Source: Saprospiraceae bacterium (GTDB lineage: Bacteria > Bacteroidota > Bacteroidia > Chitinophagales > Saprospiraceae). Taken from it: a stretch of DNA of 64,000 nucleotides. Below are positions 27,013 to 36,103 of this stretch, piece after piece. The translations under genes were made by a program, and so were the position numbers. The first letter of the stretch is position 1. Each line of letters begins with the position of its first letter. The DNA lies in assembly GCA_020629715.1 (NCBI GenBank), contig JAHDCU010000010.1:107946-171945 (forward strand), given 5' to 3'. The notes beneath the pieces are model-generated. The model ran no database searches. It was not told the DNA's origin and was given only the letters and a program-made list of their open reading frames with translations.

Positions 27013-28506
27013 TTAAAAGCCATAAATTTCCCCAAACTTATTCCTAGCATATCGAAGAAAGTGCTCCACGTTTAGGGGTTCTCCTGTGATACGCTGGCAA
27101 AGCTCTTCGGCCTCATAGCGACGACCATGTTGATGTATATTTTTGCGTAACCAATTGAGCAGGGAAGAAGGGTCACCTTTTGCAATCTTCTTTTCGATCT
27201 TAGGTCGGTCATTCAATGCCTGCTGATAAAATTGTGCTGCGTAAAAGCTACCCAATGAGTATGTCGGAAAATATCCAATGCCACCATGCGCCCAGTGCAC
27301 ATCCTGCAGTACTCCCAGTATATCACTTTTCACCTTTATACCCAGATATTCTATATACTTCTCATTCCATAGTTCTTTGAGATTTTTAGCCGAGACTTCA
27401 CCATTCATGATCATTTGCTCGATTTCAAATCGAATGATCACATGATAATGGTAGTGCAATTCATCGGCCTCTGTCCTGATATATCCAGGTGAAATTGCAT
27501 TGATCGCCTTATAGAATTTTTTGAGATTCTGCTTTTTGAATATCCTAGGAAACTGTTGTTGTAGACTCGGATAGTTGTAAGTCCAAAATGCTTTGCTTCG
27601 CCCTACGTGATTTTCCCAGAGTCTAGACTGTGATTCGTGAATACTGAGGCTAATATATGAACCCGTTGCGAGACCATATTCTTCCGCAGGTAGACCTTGC
27701 TCATATAAGGCATGTCCACCTTCATGAATGGTGCTAAATAACATATTGCAAAAGTCAGACTCATCGATACGAGTAGTGACTCGAGTATCACCTGGTCCAA
27801 AACTGGTACTAAAAGGATGCTCCGAGATATCTTGTCTACCGCTATCAAAATCATAGCCTATTTGCTTTAAGATCTCTATACCGTACTGCCATTGAGTATC
27901 CTTGTCAAAATGACCTTGCAACATTTTCGTATTGATACTTTTCGATTTTTTGATCTTTTTTAGAAGTGGCTTGAGCTCAGCTTTTACATGATCAAATATT
28001 TCGGAAATACGTTTAGTTGTCAGTCCCGGTTCGTATTCATGCAACAAGGCATCATAAGGGTGATCTTTGTATCCTATAATCTTAGCTTCTTCTTTTTTGA
28101 TATCAATGATTTGCTGTAAAGCGTCGACATAGATACCATAGTCATCTGCTTGTCGTGCTTCTATCCATTTGGCAAAAGCATGAGATATCGCTTGCGATCT
28201 TCTGATAACAAATGCTTCATCAAAGAGGGTAGCTTTATCGTATTGTTCTCGGGTGATTGCAATATTCTTTCGTTGGACTTCATCTAGACTTGTCATACGC
28301 TCCATACGACTGAGTAGATTGCCTATTTTATCATCTGTAAAATGCTCATGGGCCATAGCCGATAAGGTGGCAAGCTGTCTGCCACGACTTGCAGCACCGT
28401 TTTTAGGCATGTTGACTTCTTGATCCCAATGTAAGGTAGCCATTACTGCAGAGAGATCTGCAAGTTTTGACATTTGAGCTTTATATTGTTCGTACAGCGT
28501 AGGCAT
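27013..28506 (-). CDS. M32 family carboxypeptidase (thermostable carboxypeptidase Taq-like)
   Basis: A 497-residue cytoplasmic zinc metallocarboxypeptidase that removes C-terminal residues from peptides. The zinc motif HEGGH is at residues 261-265 within FSTIHEGGHALYEQG. The family-specific DRP-like segment appears as DTRVTTRIDESDF, and the conserved GxxQxR element as IHESQSRLWENHVGRS. Length matches the roughly 500-residue family. It is the last gene of a minus-strand operon with an amidohydrolase and a DUF423 protein. The start lies 4 bp after the DUF423 stop, supporting cotranscription and probably translational coupling. Confidence 0.94.
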   Translation of the reverse strand: MPTLYEQYKAQMSKLADLSAVMATLHWDQEVNMPKNGAASRGRQLATLSAMAHEHFTDDKIGNLLSRMERMTSLDEVQRKNIAITREQYDKATLFDEAFVIRRSQAISHAFAKWIEARQADDYGIYVDALQQIIDIKKEEAKIIGYKDHPYDALLHEYEPGLTTKRISEIFDHVKAELKPLLKKIKKSKSINTKMLQGHFDKDTQWQYGIEILKQIGYDFDSGRQDISEHPFSTSFGPGDTRVTTRIDESDFCNMLFSTIHEGGHALYEQGLPAEEYGLATGSYISLSIHESQSRLWENHVGRSKAFWTYNYPSLQQQFPRIFKKQNLKKFYKAINAISPGYIRTEADELHYHYHVIIRFEIEQMIMNGEVSAKNLKELWNEKYIEYLGIKVKSDILGVLQDVHWAHGGIGYFPTYSLGSFYAAQFYQQALNDRPKIEKKIAKGDPSSLLNWLRKNIHQHGRRYEAEELCQRITGEPLNVEHFLRYARNKFGEIYGF

Positions 28507-28510
28507 AGTT

Positions 28511-28915
28511 TTAGACTTTTGGTTTGCGAGATAAAAAGATAAGGCTTATCCAGCCGATGATATATATGATGCCACCAATCGGTGTTACTGGGCCAAGCCA
28601 GGAGACAGGCAGTCCAGTTAGAGTTTTGGTGGTTAAGAGATAGATGCTTCCTGCAAATAATAGATTACCGATGAGAAATAGTAGAACCATAGATTTGGCT
28701 TTGTAAGCTTCTGATTTAAATAAAGAAAGTACTCCTAGTGCAGCTAGCGTATGTATAAGATGATACTGTATTCCTGTCTTATAGCTTGTAATAGATGTTG
28801 CTGATAGTTCGGCTTTCAAATAATGCGCCCCAAAGGCTCCAAGTATTACAGCCAATGCACCGGATATAGCAATGGCTGAAATGAGCATTTGATAGAGAGT
28901 TTCATTATTTTTCAT
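28511..28915 (-). CDS. DUF423 small membrane protein (YgdD-like)
   Basis: A 134-residue inner-membrane protein with four hydrophobic helices. The family features AVILGAFGAHYLK (residues about 19-31), YQYHLIHTLAAL-like sequence near residue 50 and GPVTPIGGIIYIIGW near the C-terminus are visible. DUF423 has no assigned function. The gene overlaps the end of the amidohydrolase gene by 11 bp and is followed after 4 bp by the M32 carboxypeptidase gene, so the three form a tight operon. Confidence 0.9.
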   Translation of the reverse strand: MKNNETLYQMLISAIAISGALAVILGAFGAHYLKAELSATSITSYKTGIQYHLIHTLAALGVLSLFKSEAYKAKSMVLLFLIGNLLFAGSIYLLTTKTLTGLPVSWLGPVTPIGGIIYIIGWISLIFLSRKPKV

Positions 28916-30617
28916 ATACTACTTTGCCGTTGATAATCGTATATAGCACCTGAGTCTTAAGTATTTCTGCATCCGTACAAGAGAGTAGATTTTGATCTAA
29001 GATCACAATATCTCCATATTTACCAATCTCCAATGATCCTTTATCTTTTTCTTCAAAAGCTGCATATGCACAGTTGATTGTGTAGCTTTGGAGAGCTTCT
29101 AGTCGGGTCATCTTTTGTTCTGTAAAAAATTCAAACCCAGTATCTACTCGCTTTCTGGTGACACTTGCGTAAAAACTTTTGAGCGGATCGACATCTTCCA
29201 CAGGAGCATCTGTTCCGTTGATGATTTTGGATCCATGATTCATGAGGTTACGCCAGGCATATGCACCTTCTTTGCTTCGTTCTAGCCCGAGTCTTTTCTC
29301 CACGAATGGGGCATCAGAGGTACAGTGGATACCTTGCATAGATGGGATTATAGATAGTTTTGCAAATCTTGGGATGTCCTCTTCACTCAGATGCTGGGAG
29401 TGTTCTATACGCCATCGATGATCACTTTGTAGTCCGTTGTTTATTTCATTCTCGATAAGATCAAGTACTTCACGATTAGCACGATCACCTATGGCATGGA
29501 CACAGAGTTGCATATCATTTACCCTTGCTATGCTGGCAATAGTCTTTACTTCTGATATCTCGGTCGTATTTTGACCTACAAATCCTGCTTTGTCGCTATA
29601 ATCATCCAATAACCATGCACCGTAGGATCCCAATGCACCGTCTACTTCTGTTTTGATAGCATTGCAAGTGAAAAAGTCATTTCCTGCTCCTATTGTTTTA
29701 TACTTACTTAGATTGCCTTTTAGTTCCTCTGAGCCATGCCTAATCATGGACCATAGTCTGATACCTAACTCTCCTGATTCTGCTAAGGTTTTGTATCGAT
29801 CGATTTCAAACATTTTAGCTCCTGCATCTTGAAAAGAGGTGATTCCTTTACTTACAGCTTCTTGTGTAGCGAGTTTAATGCCCTCATGCCATTTGTTAGA
29901 TTGCTCCTCATCAGAGAGTGTTTTCAGATATTCTTGATAACTGTGATAGATGAGGTCCATGGCCCGTTCTTCAAATACTCCAATAGCATTACCGTTGGCA
30001 TCTCGTACTATTTTGCCACCAGCAGGGTCAGCCGTTTCTTTGGATATTCCTGCTAGTTCCATAGCACGGGCATTAGCAAATAAAGAGTGGCCGCTAGCAT
30101 GATAAAGTATCACAGGATTATTTTGTGATACCTCACTAAGTAAATAGTGGGTGGGGTAGCCATGCTCATGGTCTATCGGTCTTTTATTCCATTTTTCTTG
30201 ATGCCAGCCACGACCTTCTATCCAAGCATCCGCTTTTGAGTTTTCTACTTTATTTTCTACCATTTTCACGACTTCATCCCAGTTTGCACTATTAAGGAAG
30301 TTGAGATTTTGTAGACTCTTTCCCAAACCAGAAAAATGTCCATGTCCCTCGATAAATCCTGGCATCACAAATGCACCTTTGGCATCTATGATTTTTGCAT
30401 TCGCTCCGGCACTAGCAATTACTTCATATTTGGAACCTATCTTATTAATACGGCCATCCTTGATGGCAATTGCGTCAAAGAGTTTTTGATCATTTAAACC
30501 ATCAAAAATGACAGCATTTTGGATGATGATCTCTTCACTGGAGTTTTCGACACAAGAGATTATGCCAGAAAAAGTGAAAATAATAAAACAAAATTTTATA
30601 AACCTGGATATAAACAT
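28905..30617 (-). CDS. amidohydrolase family lipoprotein (YtcJ-like)
   Basis: A 570-residue metal-dependent hydrolase of the amidohydrolase_3 (YtcJ) group, related to imidazolonepropionase- and dihydroorotase-like enzymes. Metal motifs are GHGHFSG-type HxH (FVMPGFIEGHGHFSG), a mid-chain HAIGDRANREVLD and a late NGTDAPVEDVDPL aspartate. The substrate is unknown. The N-terminal signal ends at lipobox SGIISC, placing it in the envelope, which is unusual for a class that is mostly cytoplasmic. I chose the ATG at 30617. An earlier ATG at 30662 would overlap the start of the divergent polyprenyl synthetase gene and spoil the signal peptide. The gene heads a three-gene operon. Confidence 0.88.
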   Translation of the reverse strand: MFISRFIKFCFIIFTFSGIISCVENSSEEIIIQNAVIFDGLNDQKLFDAIAIKDGRINKIGSKYEVIASAGANAKIIDAKGAFVMPGFIEGHGHFSGLGKSLQNLNFLNSANWDEVVKMVENKVENSKADAWIEGRGWHQEKWNKRPIDHEHGYPTHYLLSEVSQNNPVILYHASGHSLFANARAMELAGISKETADPAGGKIVRDANGNAIGVFEERAMDLIYHSYQEYLKTLSDEEQSNKWHEGIKLATQEAVSKGITSFQDAGAKMFEIDRYKTLAESGELGIRLWSMIRHGSEELKGNLSKYKTIGAGNDFFTCNAIKTEVDGALGSYGAWLLDDYSDKAGFVGQNTTEISEVKTIASIARVNDMQLCVHAIGDRANREVLDLIENEINNGLQSDHRWRIEHSQHLSEEDIPRFAKLSIIPSMQGIHCTSDAPFVEKRLGLERSKEGAYAWRNLMNHGSKIINGTDAPVEDVDPLKSFYASVTRKRVDTGFEFFTEQKMTRLEALQSYTINCAYAAFEEKDKGSLEIGKYGDIVILDQNLLSCTDAEILKTQVLYTIINGKVVYEK

Positions 30618-30635
30618 TAGGTGGGCGCATTGATT

Positions 30636-30643
30636 TATCTTTG
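30636..30643 (+). promoter_or_regulatory. putative -7 element of the polyprenyl synthetase gene
   Basis: TATCTTTG matches TAnnTTTG 18 bp before the ATG. No clear -33 TTG is seen. It lies in the short interval between divergent genes. Confidence 0.45.
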
Positions 30644-30660
30644 TCGAAGATACCATCCGC

Positions 30661-31638
30661 ATGAATATTACAAAACAGCTTCGAGATCAATTTTCTGATT
30701 ATCTGAAATCACTTCGTCATCAAAACGATGTTGCCGGGCTTTATGCTCCTATTGATTACACTTTAGCACATGGTGGTAAACGATTCAGACCCACTCTTTT
30801 GCTATTAGCATATTTGATCTATCGATCTGATGTAGATGAGGCATTGCCAGCAGCGGCTAGTATGGAGGTGTTTCATAATTTTACCTTGCTGCATGATGAT
30901 ATCATGGATGATGCGGTCATCCGTAGGGGCCAACCTTCCGCTTTTGCAAAATTTGGGTCTAATCAAGCTATACTCTCTGGTGATGTGATGCTCATAGAGG
31001 CATATACCTTACTAGGTGATTACGATGATGCTGTCAAAGTGAAGGCCATGTATCGTATTTTTAACACGATGGCAAGATTAGTCTGTGAAGGGCAACAATA
31101 CGATATGACCTTTGAGACGAGAGATAATGTCACCTTGGATGAGTATCTACATATGATCAAACTAAAGACTGCAGTTTTATTGGCGGCTAGTCTACAGATA
31201 GGTGCATTATTGGGTGGTGCTAGTCAAGAGGATCAGGATCATATTCATGAGTTTGGGATCAATGCAGGGATTGCGTTTCAGATTCAAGATGACATATTAG
31301 ACACTTTTGGTGATGATAGCTTTGGAAAGCGAATTGGAGGTGATATTCTCAATAATAAGAAGACTTATCTATATCTAAAAGCGCTAGAATTGGCAAGCTC
31401 AGAGCAGCGTAATGAACTAGAAAACCTCTACTCAGATCATCTAAATCTTAGCGAACAAAATAAAATAGATCGAGTAACAAAGCTATTCAAAAGCCTAGTG
31501 GTGGATGAATATGCTAATCAGGTAAAACAAGCTTACCTAGACCTAGCCAAGAGTCATCTCAGAGCATTATCTATCCAAAATGATGTCACCGAAGAGCTTT
31601 TAGCTATTGCCGATCAGTTGGTAGAAAGGGTTGTATAG
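30661..31638 (+). CDS. polyprenyl synthetase (isoprenyl diphosphate synthase)
   Basis: A 325-residue trans-isoprenyl diphosphate synthase that condenses isopentenyl diphosphate with allylic diphosphates to make the side chain of menaquinone or related prenyl chains. The first aspartate-rich motif is DDIMDD at 79-84 with downstream RRG. The second is QIQDDILDTFGD near 214-225. The basic pocket GGKRFRP is at 38-44. The chain length of the product depends on residues before the first motif (FHNFTLLHDD) and cannot be fixed here, although medium to long chains are typical. It is monocistronic. Confidence 0.93.
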   Translation: MNITKQLRDQFSDYLKSLRHQNDVAGLYAPIDYTLAHGGKRFRPTLLLLAYLIYRSDVDEALPAAASMEVFHNFTLLHDDIMDDAVIRRGQPSAFAKFGSNQAILSGDVMLIEAYTLLGDYDDAVKVKAMYRIFNTMARLVCEGQQYDMTFETRDNVTLDEYLHMIKLKTAVLLAASLQIGALLGGASQEDQDHIHEFGINAGIAFQIQDDILDTFGDDSFGKRIGGDILNNKKTYLYLKALELASSEQRNELENLYSDHLNLSEQNKIDRVTKLFKSLVVDEYANQVKQAYLDLAKSHLRALSIQNDVTEELLAIADQLVERVV

Positions 31639-31713
31639 ACTAGATATTGATATTCTATTTCTGAATTCATTTACGTTTGCTTTATGATAAGAATATAATC
31701 CAGTATTCTTATT

Positions 31714-31742
31714 AAAGGACGATAAGTCCTTGTAAGCTTTTT
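31714..31742 (+). terminator. probable terminator after polyprenyl synthetase gene
   Basis: AAGGAC (31715-31720) pairs with GTCCTT (31726-31731). A T-rich tail (AGCTTTTTC) follows after a few bases. Confidence 0.55.
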
Positions 31743-31843
31743 CTTATGAGACTAATTTAATTTGGGAATTATTAAATATTATGAAATAATATCTGCTTAG
31801 GTTTTTGCATTGTGAAAACTATTTATAAATTTGAACTACCAAG

Positions 31844-31861
31844 TAATTGGTTGACCAATTA
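31844..31861. promoter_or_regulatory. palindromic operator upstream of GntR/FCD regulator gene
   Basis: TAATTGGT-TG-ACCAATTA is a perfect 8-2-8 palindrome 8 bp before the regulator's ATG. TGGT-N(1-3)-ACCA is the operator core of FadR-subfamily GntR regulators. Its position over the start region indicates autoregulation. A near-identical copy is at 52453-52470. Confidence 0.78.
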
Positions 31862-31869
31862 GTAATGAT

Positions 31870-32577
31870 ATGTTAGACAAGTTTTCAGAAGTCAAGGTAG
31901 AAAGTCCTAGCGATATAATTATAAGGCAGATAAGAAGGTTGATTTCAACTGGACAATTAAATCCCGGAGATAAGCTTCCACCAGAGCGTAAACTAGCTGA
32001 AAAATTTGGAGTTGGTCGTACCGCTGTTCGTGATGCCATAAGGAAGTTAGAATTTTATGGTATTGCAAGGACTCTCCCGCAGTCAGGAACCATCATTGCA
32101 GGTTTAGGGATAGCTGCTTTGGAAGGACTTATCACGGAAGTACTTAATATCGAAGAGACGGATTTTCATTCTTTAGTAGAGACTAGAGTCCTTTTAGAAG
32201 TTGAGGCGGTAGGTAGAGCAGCGAAACGGAGAACTACAGATGATATCGTAGCTCTGCAGAATGCACTATCCTCGTATGAAAATAAGATTATTAATGGTTT
32301 GTCAGCCGTGGAGGAAGATCTTCTTTTTCATTTAAAAATTGCCGAGGCAGGTGGGAATAAGGTACTCAAAACACTGATGCTAATAATCACTCCTGATATC
32401 GTAAAAAATTTCAATCAATTTAATGTTTGTTCGGCTGATAGACCTCAGACAGCACTTAAAGAGCACGAAAATATATTGAGATGCATAATTGATCAAGATG
32501 TCAAATCAGCACGTAATGCGATGCGAGAACATCTGGAAGATATTTTGCAGTTTAGTTTAAATCAACAAAAACGCTAA
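31870..32577 (+). CDS. GntR family regulator with FCD domain, probable alginate-locus repressor
   Basis: A 235-residue transcription factor. Residues about 12-78 are the GntR winged helix (PGDKLPPERKLAEKFGVGRT, then AVRDAIRKLEFYGI). Residues about 95-225 are an FCD ligand domain, whose metal-binding acidic and histidine residues are visible in EDLLFHLKIAEAGG, KEHENIL and MREHLEDIL. FCD regulators of the UxuR/KdgR type bind uronic acid catabolites. The gene lies at the head of the alginate utilization locus, so KDG or DEH is a reasonable effector. Perfect palindromes of the FadR class lie before this gene and before the secreted PL7 lyase gene. A terminator follows the gene. Confidence 0.88.
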   Translation: MLDKFSEVKVESPSDIIIRQIRRLISTGQLNPGDKLPPERKLAEKFGVGRTAVRDAIRKLEFYGIARTLPQSGTIIAGLGIAALEGLITEVLNIEETDFHSLVETRVLLEVEAVGRAAKRRTTDDIVALQNALSSYENKIINGLSAVEEDLLFHLKIAEAGGNKVLKTLMLIITPDIVKNFNQFNVCSADRPQTALKEHENILRCIIDQDVKSARNAMREHLEDILQFSLNQQKR

Positions 32578-32624
32578 AATCAAATCGCAATGAAATTCAT
32601 TATAGATACTAGTTAAAATAAAAT

Positions 32625-32653
32625 CGGAAGCCCATAAAAGGACTTCCGTTTTT
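32625..32653 (+). terminator. intrinsic terminator after GntR regulator gene
   Basis: CGGAAG (32625-32630) pairs with CTTCCG (32643-32648), with further C-G pairing inside the loop, followed by a T-run. Confidence 0.75.
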
Positions 32654-32751
32654 CAAATCAATTTTGTCATTTAGTCGTCTTCTTTTGTTCTGAAGAGTTA
32701 GCATTCAATCCAAACAAGAAGAAGTTTTACTAAAAACCATTAATTCGAAAT

Positions 32752-32768
32752 TACCCTTTCTCAAGGGT
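32752..32768 (+). promoter_or_regulatory. 5'-UTR hairpin before first susC-like gene
   Basis: ACCCTT (32753-32758) and AAGGGT (32763-32768) form a 6-bp stem with a TCTC loop, 15 bp before the start codon. It may affect translation or stability of the susC message. Confidence 0.35.
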
Positions 32769-32783
32769 TAAAATTTATTTTAC

Positions 32784-35700
32784 ATGAAAACAAAAAATCC
32801 ATTCTTAGGGAAAGCTATTTCCCTGAGAATATGTTTCTTATTTACACTACTTTTCCTTTCAGGACATGTAACATTTGCAAAAGTAGATAATTATTCTCAT
32901 CATTTTAGTACCGAAACAGTTCAATCCATAACAGGTAAAGTGACGGATGCTTCAGGTGATCCGCTTATTGGCGTAAATGTGATCGTTAAAGGTACCGACC
33001 GAGGTACGATTACTGATATCGACGGGATGTATGAAATTGATGCCGCAAGCGGAGAGATGCTAGTGTTTAGCTACGTAGGTTACGTAGATCAAGTAATAAC
33101 AGTGGGTTCCAATAATACCTACAATATTGTACTGGAGGCTAATAACGAGCTTTTGGATGAAGTTATAGTTGTTGGTTATGGTACACGAAAAAAATCACAT
33201 AGCACTGGTGCAATTGCGCAGATCGGCGGTAGAGATATTGCTGCGGTTCAGGCTAATCGTGTAGATGATGCGCTTGCTGGAAAACTTGCAGGGGTATTAA
33301 TTCAAAATCAAGATGGTGCTCCTGGAGCAGATCCTAAAATTCAGATTAGAGCGGCATCTTCTATTTCAGGAGATTCACAACCTCTTATCGTGGTAGATGG
33401 ATTTCCAATATCAGGAAGCCTAGCTACGGTTAATCCCAATGATATAGAAAGTATTGAAGTGCTTAAAGACGCCGCCTCTGCTGCAATATATGGATCGCGA
33501 GGAGCGAATGGTGTAGTATTAGTTACCACTAAAAAAGGTAAATCAGGTAAAGCAACAGTATCTTATAATGCGTATGTAAGTACTTCTCAAAAATACAGAG
33601 GTAATATATTAGACGATGCTTCTGATATGGCAGCTCATATGGAAAACATGAGAGATCAAGGCGCAGTAGACTTCTCTGTTTTTGACGTGACAGATGGTGA
33701 TGGAAATGTCGTGACTCCTGGAGAAGATGTTTTCAATTACAGATTGAATGGGTTTAGAAACTCTCCAGATGTACAACCTGTCGAAGACTGGTTATTCCAA
33801 AATGGATCTAGCATGAATCATGACCTTAGTGTAAGCGGAGGTACTGAAGATGTAAATTATTATGCATCGGTGGGCTATCTTAATACTGAAGGTGTCGTAC
33901 AGACTCAAGCATTTGAAAGGTATAACGCTAGGCTAAATCTAGATGCTAAAATTGGTGATAGATTCAAAACTGGTTTAAATATCAACGGTTTTGTAGGAAA
34001 TCGAGATATAGTAGGTCATGATATGAGAGACTTACTGAGAGCTTACAGTATACACCCAGTGTATCATACTGCGGAATCAATAGCTTTTGTTCAAGATCTT
34101 GATCAGCAGGCACAAGCGCTTGGTCTTTCTTCATTCGATTCAGGATTCAGAGGTGGAAGTGATGCTCCTTGGAATAGTAGTATCTATACGCTAGAACCAG
34201 GCATGACTGCCCAAGATTGGCACTATGGTAGAAGTGGTAATGGTATCGGTGGATCTGGTGATGCGGGACCTGCCACCAAATTAGATAATACAGATAGATA
34301 TCAAAAAACCCTTTTTGGTAACATAAGTTCATATTTACAATATGCTATCACTGATGATTTGAATATCAGAACAGTACTCGGAGCAGATACGCGTAATACA
34401 ACAGATTATGCTTGGAGAGGATTAGAATTTGATTCAAGAGCTAGAAGTACTCAGACCTTTATGGATCAAGCTGATATTCAGAGATCTTCTGTATTGAGCG
34501 AGACTACTTTAAATTATACCAAAGCGATCGGTAAGCATGATGTTGGAGCCGTTATAGGTGTTGAATTTCAAAACTTTTATATCAACGGTATTCAGTTAGA
34601 TGCTACCAATATCCCTTATGGACAACCTCAAAACTTTGCTTTACTCGATCCTGCAGATATCCAAGTACAGGAAAGACAAGAGACCATTGCTAGAAGGAGT
34701 GTTTTCGGAAGAGTAAATTATGCATATGATAATCGATATCTAGCATCAGTATCTCTGAGAAGAGATGGAGATTCGAGGTTTGGCGCTAATAATAGATTTG
34801 AAACCTTTCCTGCATTTTCATTAGGATGGAATGTACATAATGAAGCATTTTATAATTCAGATTTGATCAGTGATCTTAAGTTGAGATTTAGTACGGGGTC
34901 ATTAGGTACTACATCGTTCTTAGGTGCATATAGTTCATTGAGTTTGTTAGATCCACAATCTACCATCTTTGGAACAGGTTTTCTTATCCCCGAAGATGTT
35001 GAAAATGCTGATTTAACATGGCAGACCAACACAGAGACTAACTATGGTGTTAATGTTGGATTTTTGGAAAACAGATTTAGACTAGGAGCTGATTACTATA
35101 CATCAGATATAGAAGATATTTTGATCAGTCAAAGTGTATCAGAAGTATTAGGTACGACGTCTATAATATTAAATTCGGGTGATGTTAGAAGTTCAGGTCT
35201 TGAGCTAGAGTTAGGAGCTACAGTAGTGAATAATAGTCGTTTGACTTGGAATATCGGTGCAAACCTATCAACTGTAAATACTGAGATCACAGATCTTGGA
35301 ATTGATGATGCAGATCTTGCAGAGGGTGAATTAGAGGAGTTGCCTTGGGATGATTATGGACAATCAGGTAGACATCCATTCTGGAGAAATTATGTAGGAG
35401 GTGAGATTGGTGAAATGTGGGGTCTAGAGACTACAGGTTTTGTTGATATTGCAGATCTTAACAATCCAGTAGAATATGCAGGTCAGGAAAGTGGATATAG
35501 CTATGTAGTAGATCAAAATGGTGATGGAGTTATCGATAGAACAAAAACAGTAGAAGAAGGAGGAGACCTTGTAAAAATTGGACAAAATACACCTGACTTT
35601 TACTACGGTTTTAATACCAGTTTATCGTATGATAATTTTGACGTTTCGCTGCAGTTCCAAGGAGCATACGGTGGTGAAGTTTGGAATGTTGACCCATTAT

Positions 35701-36089
35701 ACTATGGTTCACAATGGGGTAGAGCATTAAAGTCAGATTTTGATGCTGATGGCGACGGTATTGCTGATGCCAATGGACAGCACTATGCACGTAACAGAGA
35801 TGAGACTGATGCTATGATTCAAGATGCTTCCTATTTAGCATTGAGAAATATGACTATCGGTTATACACTCAATCCTGATAGATTAGATAGGCTTGGATTA
35901 GGTTCAGTCAGAGTATATGCCGCTGCTACCAATTTACTCTTTCTCATGGGAGATGATTACACATCATACAACCCAGAAGGTGTAGAAATTACCAATGGTG
36001 GTTATGCAGGACCAACAACGTACGGTCTCCAAGTAGGAGCTAGTCCAGTTGTTAGAAGCTTCACACTAGGACTCAATGTTAACTTTTAA
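32784..36089 (+). CDS. SusC/RagA family TonB-linked outer-membrane transporter (alginate locus, first pair)
   Basis: An 1101-residue outer-membrane oligosaccharide importer. After a signal peptide (to about residue 32) come the carboxypeptidase-like domain (residues about 48-122, SITGKVTDASGDPLIGVNVI), the TonB box region DEVIVVGYGTRKKSHSTGAI, and the plug domain with PLIVVDGFPISG and a DIESIEVLKDAASAAIYG motif near residue 220. The barrel ends in a C-terminal aromatic strand. Coupled to the SusD gene 14 bp downstream, it would take alginate oligomers into the periplasm. The substrate assignment comes from the lyase and uronate genes that follow. The large size and domain order are typical of SusC rather than siderophore receptors. 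Confidence 0.95.
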   Translation: MKTKNPFLGKAISLRICFLFTLLFLSGHVTFAKVDNYSHHFSTETVQSITGKVTDASGDPLIGVNVIVKGTDRGTITDIDGMYEIDAASGEMLVFSYVGYVDQVITVGSNNTYNIVLEANNELLDEVIVVGYGTRKKSHSTGAIAQIGGRDIAAVQANRVDDALAGKLAGVLIQNQDGAPGADPKIQIRAASSISGDSQPLIVVDGFPISGSLATVNPNDIESIEVLKDAASAAIYGSRGANGVVLVTTKKGKSGKATVSYNAYVSTSQKYRGNILDDASDMAAHMENMRDQGAVDFSVFDVTDGDGNVVTPGEDVFNYRLNGFRNSPDVQPVEDWLFQNGSSMNHDLSVSGGTEDVNYYASVGYLNTEGVVQTQAFERYNARLNLDAKIGDRFKTGLNINGFVGNRDIVGHDMRDLLRAYSIHPVYHTAESIAFVQDLDQQAQALGLSSFDSGFRGGSDAPWNSSIYTLEPGMTAQDWHYGRSGNGIGGSGDAGPATKLDNTDRYQKTLFGNISSYLQYAITDDLNIRTVLGADTRNTTDYAWRGLEFDSRARSTQTFMDQADIQRSSVLSETTLNYTKAIGKHDVGAVIGVEFQNFYINGIQLDATNIPYGQPQNFALLDPADIQVQERQETIARRSVFGRVNYAYDNRYLASVSLRRDGDSRFGANNRFETFPAFSLGWNVHNEAFYNSDLISDLKLRFSTGSLGTTSFLGAYSSLSLLDPQSTIFGTGFLIPEDVENADLTWQTNTETNYGVNVGFLENRFRLGADYYTSDIEDILISQSVSEVLGTTSIILNSGDVRSSGLELELGATVVNNSRLTWNIGANLSTVNTEITDLGIDDADLAEGELEELPWDDYGQSGRHPFWRNYVGGEIGEMWGLETTGFVDIADLNNPVEYAGQESGYSYVVDQNGDGVIDRTKTVEEGGDLVKIGQNTPDFYYGFNTSLSYDNFDVSLQFQGAYGGEVWNVDPLYYGSQWGRALKSDFDADGDGIADANGQHYARNRDETDAMIQDASYLALRNMTIGYTLNPDRLDRLGLGSVRVYAAATNLLFLMGDDYTSYNPEGVEITNGGYAGPTTYGLQVGASPVVRSFTLGLNVNF

Positions 36090-36103
36090 AATTAAAGAGA
36101 ATC

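Noticed and set aside
31865..31876. ATG at 31865 as an alternative start of the GntR gene
   Set aside because: It is out of frame and meets a stop after three codons.
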